From Alloalcanivorax marinus (GTDB lineage Bacteria; Pseudomonadota; Gammaproteobacteria; Pseudomonadales; Alcanivoracaceae), in contig NZ_JAEKJB010000015.1 of the NCBI RefSeq assembly GCF_016785095.1, forward strand, positions 327,267-391,266: a stretch of 64,000 nt of DNA. Direction: 5' to 3'. Positions 43,625 through 51,733 of the stretch are shown piece by piece. The notes under the pieces are model-generated. The model ran no database searches, was not told where the DNA came from, and worked only from the letters and a program-made list of their open reading frames with translations. Numbering within the stretch: the stretch's first letter is position 1; every line of letters starts with the position of its first letter. The translations under genes were made by a program, and so were the position numbers.

Positions 43625-45457
43625 ATGACTTTGCGTTTTTCGACGGCGTTCGCCGTCCTGCCTGTTTGTTGTTCCGCTTTAACACCGTTGGCCGCCGCCG
43701 ACGATACCTCTCCATTGCACGTCGCCGCTCTGGACCCGGTGGTGATCACTCCCACCCTCTCCAGCCGCACGGTGGACGCATCGCTGTCATCCGTGACGGT
43801 GATCGACGAACAACAACTGCGACGGCAACAGCCGGTGGAATTCACCGATGTACTGCGTGGTCAGCCGGGCATCGATGTCACCGGCAACGGCAGTTTCGGC
43901 AAGGCCACCAGCGTCTTTATTCGTGGCACCGGCAGCAGCTCCTCGCTGTTACTGCTAAACGGCGTGCGTCTGCGTTCGGCCACCGCCGGCAATCCCTCTT
44001 GGCAATTCCTGCCCGCCTCGCTGATCAGTCGCGTGGAAGTGGTGCGCGGACCACGCGGGAGCCTGTACGGTGCCGACGCCATGGGTGGGGTGGTACAGGT
44101 ATTCACCGATCGCACCGCCGACGGCGCCTTCGTGGAAGCCGGCGCCGGCACCTTCAATACCCGCCATCTGGCCGCCGGGGCCTCCGGCGAAAGTGAAGGC
44201 ACCCGCTATACCCTGGGCGTGGACCGCTTCGACACCGATGGCACCGAACTGCGTGAAAACAGCGGGGATCGGGGTTACGACAATACCTCCGGGGTCATCA
44301 ACCTGACCCACCGCTTCGACAATGACGCCGAGCTGGGGGTATTCGCCTTCCGCGCCGAAGGCACCACCGAGTTCGAGGGCTCCACTCCCGCGCAGGAACG
44401 CACCACCGACTATGCGCTGCAGGCGGCCGGCGTCCACGGCGGCGTCTGGGTCAGCGACAACTGGCTGAGCAAGCTGCAAATCAGCGATGCCCGCGACGAA
44501 AGCGAAGGTTACACCGACGGTAATCGCAGCAACTTCTTCAACACCCGCAGCCGCGCCGCGAGCTGGCAGAATTTTCTGTTGTTCGGCGATCACGAGCTGG
44601 TGATCGGCGGCGACTTCCTGCGCGATAGCGTGGAGAGCAGCACCGTGTATGACGAGGACGAGCGCGATAACAGCGCCGGCTTCGCCCAGCTGTTGCTGAA
44701 TTTCGGCGCCTTCGATATTCAGGCCAGCGGCCGCTACGACGACAACGAAGCCTTCGGCGGCGAAACCACCGGCGGTCTGGCCGTGGGCTACAAGGTCACC
44801 CCTCACCACCGTGTGCGCGCCAGCTATGCCACCGCGTTTCGCGCGCCGTCGTTCAATGAGCTGTACTATCCGGGCTTCGGTAACCCTGAACTGGAAGCGG
44901 AGAAATCAAAAAGCCTGGAGCTCGGCGTTCGCGGCCAATGGCAAACCTGGTTCTGGGACCTGGCCTTGTACGAGACCAATGTGGACGACCTGATCGGTAC
45001 CGCCGACATCGGTTTCGGCCTGGGCTCGTACAATGTGGACGAGGCACGCATTCGTGGCGCCGAGTTGACCTCCGGCCTGGAATGGAATCAGTGGCGTCTG
45101 GCGGCGGCGGCATCCATCGAGGACCCGCGCGATCGCGATACCGGTAACGTTCTGCAGCGCCGCGCCAAACGCAGCCTGCGTCTGGACGCGGACCGGCAAC
45201 TCGGGGACGTTTCCTTGGGCGGTACCCTGGTGCTCAAGAGTGACCGCTACAATGACGCCGAAAACGAGGAACCACTGCCCGGCTTTGGTACGCTTGATCT
45301 GCGCGCGGACTGGCGTTTCGCGCCGCGCTGGTCGGCACGTCTGGCGGTCAAGAACGTGCTCGATAAAAGCTACGCCACCAGCACCAATTACGCCGGTTGG
45401 GACTACCTTAATGCCGGCCGCTTCACCATGCTGAATCTGCGCTACGAACTGCAGTAA
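43625..45457 (+). CDS. btuB: TonB-dependent cobalamin receptor
   Basis: 610-aa outer-membrane receptor. Signal peptide of about 25 residues, a TonB-box-like segment DPVVITPT, plug domain (VIDEQQLRRQQPVEFTDVLRGQPGIDV, VVRGPRGSLYGADAMGGVVQVFT), and a beta barrel ending ...TMLNLRYELQ with the terminal aromatic-type strand. RAPSFNELYYPGFGNPELEAEKSKSLELG is typical of BtuB. Gene directly follows the B12 riboswitch and is first in the uptake operon. Confidence 0.92.
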   Translation: MTLRFSTAFAVLPVCCSALTPLAAADDTSPLHVAALDPVVITPTLSSRTVDASLSSVTVIDEQQLRRQQPVEFTDVLRGQPGIDVTGNGSFGKATSVFIRGTGSSSSLLLLNGVRLRSATAGNPSWQFLPASLISRVEVVRGPRGSLYGADAMGGVVQVFTDRTADGAFVEAGAGTFNTRHLAAGASGESEGTRYTLGVDRFDTDGTELRENSGDRGYDNTSGVINLTHRFDNDAELGVFAFRAEGTTEFEGSTPAQERTTDYALQAAGVHGGVWVSDNWLSKLQISDARDESEGYTDGNRSNFFNTRSRAASWQNFLLFGDHELVIGGDFLRDSVESSTVYDEDERDNSAGFAQLLLNFGAFDIQASGRYDDNEAFGGETTGGLAVGYKVTPHHRVRASYATAFRAPSFNELYYPGFGNPELEAEKSKSLELGVRGQWQTWFWDLALYETNVDDLIGTADIGFGLGSYNVDEARIRGAELTSGLEWNQWRLAAAASIEDPRDRDTGNVLQRRAKRSLRLDADRQLGDVSLGGTLVLKSDRYNDAENEEPLPGFGTLDLRADWRFAPRWSARLAVKNVLDKSYATSTNYAGWDYLNAGRFTMLNLRYELQ

Positions 45458-45469
45458 ACGGAGACCTCC

Positions 45470-46363
45470 ATGCCTCGCTCATCGCTGTTCCGCGCTTTGA
45501 TTCAGGCCGTCGGCCTGATATCGCTGGCGGTCTCGGCACGGGCGCAGGTGTGCGTGGACGACGACGCGGGCCGGCGGGTGTGCCTGGAGCAACCGGCAGA
45601 GCGCATCGTGGCGCTGTCCCCCGGCGCCACCGAGCTGCTGTTCGACGCCGGCGCCGGCGAGCGGCTGGTGGGCGCGGTGAGCTTCAGCGACTTCCCGCCG
45701 GCGGCCAAGGCGCTGCCCCGGGTGGGCAGTTACAAGCGCCTGGACATGGAGGCGATTCTGGCCCTGAAACCGGACCTGGTGGTGGCCTGGATCAGCGGCA
45801 ATCCGGACACCCAGGTTCAGCGGCTGGAGGAACTTGGGCTCACCGTCTACCGGGGTGAGCCGCTGCGCTTCGCCGACGTGGCCGACACCCTGGAACGTTT
45901 TTCCGTGCTGGCCGGCACCGAACGGGCCGGCCGCGCCGCCGCCGACCATTTCCGCGACGGCATCACCGATCTGCGTGGACGTTACGCCGACGCGGACCCG
46001 GTGACGGTGTTCTACGAGGTCTGGGAAGAGCCGCTGATGACGGTCAACGGCGAGCACCTGATCAGCGAGGCGATCCGTGTGTGCGGCGGCATCAATGTGT
46101 TCGCCGATCAGACCAGCCTGGCGCCGCGCATCGGCAAGGAAGCGGTGATCGCCAAGGACCCGGAGGCCATCGTCGCCGGCGGCATGGGCGAGGACAATCC
46201 GGAGTGGCTGGAACCCTGGAAGCGGTTCCCGGCGCTCACCGCCGTGCAGCGGGATAACCTGTTCTTCGTGCCGCCCTCCACCCTGCAGCGCCCCACTCCG
46301 CAGATGCTGAAGGGCACCCGGCTACTGTGCCGCCACCTGGAGACCGCCCGTGCCCGGCGTTAG
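45470..46363 (+). CDS. btuF: Cobalamin ABC transporter substrate-binding protein
   Basis: 297-aa periplasmic binding protein. Signal peptide to about residue 25, then a BtuF/FhuD-type fold: RIVALSPGATELLFDAGAGERLVGAVSFSDFPPAAKALPRVGSY, ILALKPDLVVAW, and a C-terminal lobe with INVFADQTSLAPRIGKEAVIAKDPEAIVAGG. Lies 12 bp after btuB; its end overlaps the btuC GTG start by 14 bases. Confidence 0.92.
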   Translation: MPRSSLFRALIQAVGLISLAVSARAQVCVDDDAGRRVCLEQPAERIVALSPGATELLFDAGAGERLVGAVSFSDFPPAAKALPRVGSYKRLDMEAILALKPDLVVAWISGNPDTQVQRLEELGLTVYRGEPLRFADVADTLERFSVLAGTERAGRAAADHFRDGITDLRGRYADADPVTVFYEVWEEPLMTVNGEHLISEAIRVCGGINVFADQTSLAPRIGKEAVIAKDPEAIVAGGMGEDNPEWLEPWKRFPALTAVQRDNLFFVPPSTLQRPTPQMLKGTRLLCRHLETARARR

Positions 46364-47330
46364 CGGTCGGGGCCTGGCGGCCCTGATGGTGCTGGCCGGG
46401 CTCGGCCTGCTGGCGGTGGCCGCCGCCCTGGCGGTGGGCAGCGTGCCGATCACGGTGACCCAGCTACTGGCGGTGCTCACCGGCGGCGGCGACCCGCTGC
46501 ACCGGGAGCTGCTGTTGTCCCTGCGCCTGCCCCGGGCGCTGGCGGCGTTCGCCACCGGCGGCCTGCTGTCCCTGGCCGGTGCCCTGATGCAGGTGCTGCT
46601 GCGCAACCCCCTGGCGGACCCCTACGTGCTGGGGCTGTCCGGCGGCGCGGCGGTGGGCGCCCTGGGCGCCATGCTGGTGGGGGCGGCGGCCTTCGGCGTG
46701 TCCGGCGCCGCCTTCGCCGGGGCGCTGCTGTCCACGCTGCTGGTGTTCGGCCTGGCCCAGGGCGTGGGCGGCTGGAGCCCGACCCGGCTGCTGCTCACCG
46801 GGGTGGTGGTGGCCGCCGGCTGGAGCGCCGTGGTCACCTTCCTGCTCACCCTGAGCCCCGCCGACCAGTTGCCTGGCATGCTCTATTGGTTGATGGGCGA
46901 CCTCAGCTACGCCCGCTCGCCGCTGCCCGCCTGGCTGGTGCTGGTACCCGCGCTGCTGGCCACCCTGCCCCTGGGGCGCACGCTCAATGTGCTGGCCCGG
47001 GGCCCGCTGCAGGCGGCGGCCCTTGGGGTGGCGGTGCGGCCCCTGGAAATCACCGTCTACGTGCTGGCCAGCCTGCTCACCGCGGTGGCGGTGACCACCG
47101 CCGGCAGCGTCGGCTTCGTGGGCCTGGTGGTGCCGCACATGCTGCGCCTGCTACTGGGCAATGACCAGCGCCTGATCCTGCCGGCCAGCGTGCTGGCCGG
47201 CGGCGCCCTGCTGACCCTGGCGGACACCCTGGCGCGCACCCTGCTGGCCCCGGAGCAGTTGCCGGTGGGCGTGATCACCGCCCTGCTGGGGGTGCCCACC
47301 TTCCTGTTTCTGCTGTACCGGAGCCGCTGA
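46350..47330 (+). CDS. btuC: Cobalamin ABC transporter permease
   Basis: 326-aa FecCD-type permease with about ten membrane segments. LPRALAAFATGGLLSLAGALMQVLLRNPLADPYVLGLSGGAAVGA and the late GSVGFVGLVVPHMLRLLLGNDQRLILPASVLAGG are the family hallmarks. GTG start at 46350, inside the btuF end; its stop shares one base with btuD's ATG (TGATG). Confidence 0.92.
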   Translation: MPGVSGRGLAALMVLAGLGLLAVAAALAVGSVPITVTQLLAVLTGGGDPLHRELLLSLRLPRALAAFATGGLLSLAGALMQVLLRNPLADPYVLGLSGGAAVGALGAMLVGAAAFGVSGAAFAGALLSTLLVFGLAQGVGGWSPTRLLLTGVVVAAGWSAVVTFLLTLSPADQLPGMLYWLMGDLSYARSPLPAWLVLVPALLATLPLGRTLNVLARGPLQAAALGVAVRPLEITVYVLASLLTAVAVTTAGSVGFVGLVVPHMLRLLLGNDQRLILPASVLAGGALLTLADTLARTLLAPEQLPVGVITALLGVPTFLFLLYRSR

Positions 47331-48127
47331 TGGCGATGCTGGAAACCCGGGACCTGGTGATCGACATTCCCGGCCGTGCCGATGGCCGGTCGCTGTCGCT
47401 GTGCCTGGCGCCGGGCCAGCGCTGGGGCATTCTGGGCCCCAACGGCGCCGGCAAGACCACCCTGCTGCACACCCTGGCCGGGCTGCACCCGCCCCGCGCC
47501 GGCCGGGTTTACCTGGATGGCGCGCCTCTGGCCACCCTCAAACGCAAGATGGTGGCCCGGCGCCTGGCCCTGGTGTTCCAGGAGCGCCAGGACGGCTTTC
47601 CGGCCACGGTGCTGGAAACCGCTCTGATCGGCCGCCACCCGTTCCTGGCCCCCTGGCAACGGGAAGGGACCGAGGACCTGCGCCTGGCCCGGGAGGCCCT
47701 GGCCGCCCTGGCGGTGGACCACCTGGCGGACCGGCTGGTGACCACCCTGTCCGGCGGCGAGCGCCAGCGGGTGGCCATCGCCACCGCCCTCACCCAGACC
47801 CCGGCCCTGTGGCTGGCCGACGAACCCACCAACCATCTGGACCTGCGTCATCAGGTGGCGGTGATGCGGCTGCTCGCCGATCAGGCCCGGCGCGGCGCCA
47901 CCGTCGTCATGGGGCTGCATGACCTGAACCTGGCGGCACGCTGGTGCGACCATCTTCTATTGCTGTTCCCGGACGGCCAGCACTGCGCCGGCCCCGCCGA
48001 GGTGATGCTCGAGCCCCGCGCCCTGGAGCGGCTGTACGGCCAGCCGCTGACCATGACCCGGGTGGGCGGCGCGCCCGTGTTCGTGCCCACCCCCGACCCT
48101 GGAGACCCGGTGGACCATGACCGCTAA
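47330..48127 (+). CDS. btuD: Cobalamin ABC transporter ATP-binding protein
   Basis: 265-aa ATPase. Walker A GPNGAGKT, signature LSGGERQR, Walker B LWLADEP followed by TNHLDLRHQ, and the switch His in MGLHDLNLAA. Completes the BtuFCD importer. Its end overlaps the cbiA start by 11 bases. Confidence 0.92.
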   Translation: MAMLETRDLVIDIPGRADGRSLSLCLAPGQRWGILGPNGAGKTTLLHTLAGLHPPRAGRVYLDGAPLATLKRKMVARRLALVFQERQDGFPATVLETALIGRHPFLAPWQREGTEDLRLAREALAALAVDHLADRLVTTLSGGERQRVAIATALTQTPALWLADEPTNHLDLRHQVAVMRLLADQARRGATVVMGLHDLNLAARWCDHLLLLFPDGQHCAGPAEVMLEPRALERLYGQPLTMTRVGGAPVFVPTPDPGDPVDHDR

Positions 48128-49439
48128 CGAATCGTTCACCGGCACCGTGCCGGCCGCCCTGATCAGCGCCCCCGGCTCCGGCCAGGGCAAATCACTGATC
48201 ACCGCCGCCCTGGCCCGGCTGCACCGCAACGCCGGCCGCCGGGTGCGGGTGTTCAAGTTCGGGCCGGACTACCTGGACCCCATGGTCCTGGAGCGGGCCA
48301 GCGGCGCGCCGGTGTACCAGCTTCAACCCTGGATGACCGGCGAGGCGGAATGCCGCTGGCGGCTGGCCGAGGCGGCCACGCAGGCGGATCTGATACTGGT
48401 GGAAGGGGCCATGGGCCTGTTTGACGGCACCCCGTCCAGCGCCGACCTGGCGGTGCTGGCGGGCATCCCGGCGATTCCCGTGATCGACGCCTGGGGCATG
48501 GCCCAGACCTTCGGCGCCGTGGCCCTGGGCTTGGCCCGCTACCGGGACGATCTGACGGTGCGCGAGGTGATCGCCAACCGGGTGGCCAGCCCCCGCCATG
48601 GCGATCTGCTCGCCGAGGGCCTGCCGGCGGACCTGACCCTGCTGGGCGCGGTGCCGCGCCACGAGGCTATGACGCTGCCCGAGCGCCATCTCGGCCTGGT
48701 TCAGGCCGGCGAGCTGGACGATCTGGACCAACGCCTGGACCAGGCCGCCGCCGTGCTCGCCGAGGCCGGCCTCGACCGGCTGCCGGCACCGGTGGCCTTC
48801 AACGCTCCACGCCCGGCGCCGCCGCCCCGCCTGCTGGACGGCAAACGGATCGGCGTGGCCCGGGACGCGGCCTTCGCCTTTCTGTATCCGGCCAACCTGG
48901 ACCTGCTGCGCGACCTGGGTGCCGAGCTCCGCTTCTTCTCGCCACTGGCCGACACGGCGCTGCCCGCGGTGGACGCCCTCTGGCTGCCCGGCGGCTACCC
49001 GGAACTGCACGGCGCCACCCTGGCCGCCAACACCGCCATGCGCGAAGCGATTCGCGCCCACCATCAGGCCGGCAAACCCATCCTGGCGGAATGCGGCGGC
49101 CTGATGGTCTGCCTGGAAACGGTGCTGGACGGCGACGGCGAACGCCATCAAGGCTTCGGGCTGCTGCCCGGTACGGCACGGCTCACCGGCAAGCTCCAGG
49201 GGCTGGGCATGCACGGACTGCGCCTGGGCGATCACGAACTGCGCGGCCACACCTTCCACCACGCCGCCCTGGAAGACGCGCCAGACGCCCGGCTGTTCAG
49301 CGACAAACAAAGCGGCGCCGGAGGCGAACCGGTGTTCGTAAAAAACGGTCTGGTGGCCAGCTTCTTCCACGGCTACTTTCCTTCATCACCGACGCTGGTG
49401 GCCTCGATCTTCGAAGGCCTCTTCCCCCCTTCCCGGTAA
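48117..49439 (+). CDS. cbiA: Cobyrinate a,c-diamide synthase
   Basis: 440-aa glutamine-dependent amidotransferase (CbiA/CobB) amidating the a and c side chains of cobyrinate. N-terminal P-loop APGSGQGKS and KFGPDYLDPMVL, then the C-terminal class-I-like GATase domain with PGGYPELH, AECGGLMVCLE (nucleophile Cys) and GHTFHHAALE. Within the B12 riboswitch operon. With cobO and cobQ it finishes the corrin side chains and adds the adenosyl group. Confidence 0.93.
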   Translation: MTANESFTGTVPAALISAPGSGQGKSLITAALARLHRNAGRRVRVFKFGPDYLDPMVLERASGAPVYQLQPWMTGEAECRWRLAEAATQADLILVEGAMGLFDGTPSSADLAVLAGIPAIPVIDAWGMAQTFGAVALGLARYRDDLTVREVIANRVASPRHGDLLAEGLPADLTLLGAVPRHEAMTLPERHLGLVQAGELDDLDQRLDQAAAVLAEAGLDRLPAPVAFNAPRPAPPPRLLDGKRIGVARDAAFAFLYPANLDLLRDLGAELRFFSPLADTALPAVDALWLPGGYPELHGATLAANTAMREAIRAHHQAGKPILAECGGLMVCLETVLDGDGERHQGFGLLPGTARLTGKLQGLGMHGLRLGDHELRGHTFHHAALEDAPDARLFSDKQSGAGGEPVFVKNGLVASFFHGYFPSSPTLVASIFEGLFPPSR

Positions 49440-49451
49440 CAGGAGACACGC

Positions 49452-50063
49452 ATGCGAGAGGACGCCAAGACCCCGCGACGCCACGCCGAACGCATGGCGA
49501 AAAAACAACGGATCATGCAGGAACGCATTGCTCGCGCCGACAAGGACCAGGGCGTGCTGCTGGTGCTCACCGGCCCGGGCAAGGGCAAGAGCAGCTCCGG
49601 CTTCGGCATGCTGGCCCGGGCCCTGGGCCACGGCATGAAGGTAGGCGTGGTGCAGTTCATCAAGGGTGCCTTCAGCACCGGCGAGGAAGCCTTCTTCCGC
49701 GACCTGCCCAACGTGGACTACCACGTCATGGGCGAGGGCTACACCTGGGACACTCAGGACCGGGCACGGGACGTGGCCGCCGCCGAGGCGGCCTGGGAAG
49801 TAGCCAGGAAGATGCTGCGCGACGAAAGCTACCACCTGGTGCTGCTGGACGAGCTCAACATCGCTCTGCGCTACGACTACCTGGACCTGGACACGGTGCT
49901 CGACGACCTGCAGAACCGCCCGCCCCTGCAGCACGCCGTGGTCACCGGCCGCTACGCGCCCAAGGAACTGATCGAACTGGCGGACACGGTGACGGAAATG
50001 AAAGTCGTCAAACATGCGTTCAAGGATCAGGGGGTTCGCGCGCAGAAAGGCGTGGAGTTGTGA
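49452..50063 (+). CDS. cobO: Cob(I)yrinate a,c-diamide adenosyltransferase
   Basis: 203-aa ATP:corrinoid adenosyltransferase of the BtuR/CobO type. P-loop GPGKGKSSSGFG in the first quarter, then VGVVQFIKGAFSTGEEAFF, VLLDELNIALRYDYLDLD, and VVTGRYAPKELIELADTVTEMK are diagnostic. A basic N-terminal helix (residues 1-30) precedes the fold. GGAGAC lies upstream of the ATG. Stop overlaps the cobQ GTG by four bases. Confidence 0.93.
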   Translation: MREDAKTPRRHAERMAKKQRIMQERIARADKDQGVLLVLTGPGKGKSSSGFGMLARALGHGMKVGVVQFIKGAFSTGEEAFFRDLPNVDYHVMGEGYTWDTQDRARDVAAAEAAWEVARKMLRDESYHLVLLDELNIALRYDYLDLDTVLDDLQNRPPLQHAVVTGRYAPKELIELADTVTEMKVVKHAFKDQGVRAQKGVEL

Positions 50064-51511
50064 CGACGTTGATGGTTCAGGGCACCACCTCCGACGCCGG
50101 CAAGACGCTGGTGGTGGCGGCGTTGTGTCGCTGGTTGGCGCGGCGCGGGGTGGGGGTGGCGCCGTTCAAGCCGCAGAACATGGCGCTGAACAGCGCGGTC
50201 AGCGAGGACGGCGGCGAGGTGGGGCGATCCACCGCGTTGCAGGCGCTGGCGGCGGGGGTGCCGTTGCATTCGGATATGAATCCGGTGCTGCTCAAACCGC
50301 AGACCGACCGGGGCGCCCAGGTGATCCTGCGTGGCCGGGTGCACGGCAACATGGACGCGCTCGATTACCACGCGTTCAAGGCGACGGCCCGGGACGCGGT
50401 GCGCGATGCCTGGACGGCGCTGTCGGCCCGCCATCCGGTGGTGGTCGCCGAGGGCGCCGGCAGCCCGGCGGAGATCAATCTGCGCGCCAACGACATCGCC
50501 AATATGGGCTTCGCCGAGCTGGCCGACTGCCCGGTGATCCTGGTGGCCGACATCGACCGGGGCGGCGTGTTCGCGCAGATCGTCGGCACCCTGGCAGTGC
50601 TGCCGCCGGAGGAACAGGCGCGCATTCGCGGCTTCGTGATCAATCGCTTTCGCGGCGACCCGGCGCTGCTGCAAAGCGGCCTGGACTGGCTGGAGCAACG
50701 CACCGGCAAGCCGGTGCTGGGCGTGCTGCCCTACCTGCACGGCCTGATGCTGGACGCGGAGGACGCAGTGGCCGGCGGCGGCGAGCACCACGCCGGCGCG
50801 CTCAAGGTGACGGTGCCGCTACTGCCGCGCATGAGCAACCACAACGACTTCGATCCCCTGCGCCTGCACCCCGGCGTGGAGCTGCGCTTCGCCGAAATGG
50901 GCCGGCCCTGGCCGGCGGCGGACCTGGTGATCCTGCCCGGCAGCAAGGCCACCCGCGCCGACCTGGCGTTCCTGCGCGAGCAGGGCTGGGACCAGGAGAT
51001 CGAACGGCACCTGCGCTACGGCGGTAAGGTGCTGGGCATCTGCGGCGGCTTTCAGATGCTGGGGGAGCGCATCGAGGACCCGGACGGCCTGGAAGGCCAA
51101 CCCGGCGGCGACAATGGCCTGGGCTGGCTGCCCCTGCGCACCACCCTGGTTCGCGGCAAGCAGTTGCGCAACGTCAGCGGCACCCTGCTGCCGGACGGCG
51201 TGCCGATCCACGGCTACGAGATCCACAACGGCGTCAGTGAAGGCCCCGCCCTGGACCGCCCGCTGCTGCGCCTGGACGGCCGCGCCGACGGCGCCCTCAG
51301 CGACGACGACCGCCTTCGCGGCACCTACCTGCACGGCCTGTTCGACGACCCCGGCGCCACCGACGCCCTGCTGCGCTGGGCCGGCCTGGCCGACAATGCC
51401 AACGCCGTCGACTATGACGCCCACCGCCAGCACGACCTGAACCGCCTGGCCGACGCCATCGACCAGCACCTGAATACCGATGCCCTCCTCGCGCTTCTGA
51501 ACCTGACGTAG
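50060..51511 (+). CDS. cobQ: Cobyric acid synthase
   Basis: 483-aa glutamine-dependent amidotransferase making cobyric acid from adenosylcobyrinate diamide. MVQGTTSDAGKTLVVAALCRWL, FKPQNMALNSAV, EGAGSPAEINLRANDIANMG, ILPGSKATRADL, GICGGFQMLGE (nucleophile Cys) and IHGYEIHNG are CobQ signatures. GTG at 50060 gives the usual length; the frame continues to 49091 inside cbiA without use. Last gene of the btuB operon. Confidence 0.93.
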   Translation: MTTLMVQGTTSDAGKTLVVAALCRWLARRGVGVAPFKPQNMALNSAVSEDGGEVGRSTALQALAAGVPLHSDMNPVLLKPQTDRGAQVILRGRVHGNMDALDYHAFKATARDAVRDAWTALSARHPVVVAEGAGSPAEINLRANDIANMGFAELADCPVILVADIDRGGVFAQIVGTLAVLPPEEQARIRGFVINRFRGDPALLQSGLDWLEQRTGKPVLGVLPYLHGLMLDAEDAVAGGGEHHAGALKVTVPLLPRMSNHNDFDPLRLHPGVELRFAEMGRPWPAADLVILPGSKATRADLAFLREQGWDQEIERHLRYGGKVLGICGGFQMLGERIEDPDGLEGQPGGDNGLGWLPLRTTLVRGKQLRNVSGTLLPDGVPIHGYEIHNGVSEGPALDRPLLRLDGRADGALSDDDRLRGTYLHGLFDDPGATDALLRWAGLADNANAVDYDAHRQHDLNRLADAIDQHLNTDALLALLNLT

Positions 51512-51527
51512 GTTTGCTCCAGCAGGG

Positions 51528-51676
51528 GCGCGGGACGCCACCTCGTAGCGTCTCGGTGTGGGCCCCCTTCCGGGACCCTGTCAAACAGGATGTTTGACCG
51601 GGAGTCTCCAGGGACGGATTCACGACGTTCCCGGAAGGGGGCCCACACCGAGACGCGTCCCCGATGGAGCCTCCCC
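51528..51676. repeat. Long palindromic element, copy 1
   Basis: Perfect 28-bp inverted arms (51548-51575 and 51629-51656) enclose 53 bp with a nested hairpin GTCAAACA-GGA-TGTTTGAC (51580-51598). Flanks are shared with copy 2 at 59941-60172: 20 bp on the left with one mismatch, and CCCCGATGGAG on the right. 51576-51604 is identical to the reverse complement of 60096-60124. It lies just after cobQ and before the terminator of the convergent phosphoesterase gene. Together with that terminator it fills the 222-bp gap. Confidence 0.9.
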
Positions 51677-51683
51677 AATCCAG

Positions 51684-51715
51684 CGCGCATAAAAAAAGCG
51701 CCCCGGGGGGCGCTT
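51684..51715 (-). terminator. Rho-independent terminator of the metallophosphoesterase gene
   Basis: On the minus strand AAGCGCCCC-CC-GGGGCGCTT (complement of 51696-51715) runs into TTTTTTT (complement of about 51691-51697), 19 bp past the phosphoesterase stop. Confidence 0.8.
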
Positions 51716-51733
51716 GAAGAGGTGATCGGAACG

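Noticed and set aside
49091..50059. Extended N-terminus for cobQ (806-codon open frame)
   Set aside because: The extra codons overlap cbiA and cobO in another frame; the GTG at 50060 gives the normal CobQ start and length.
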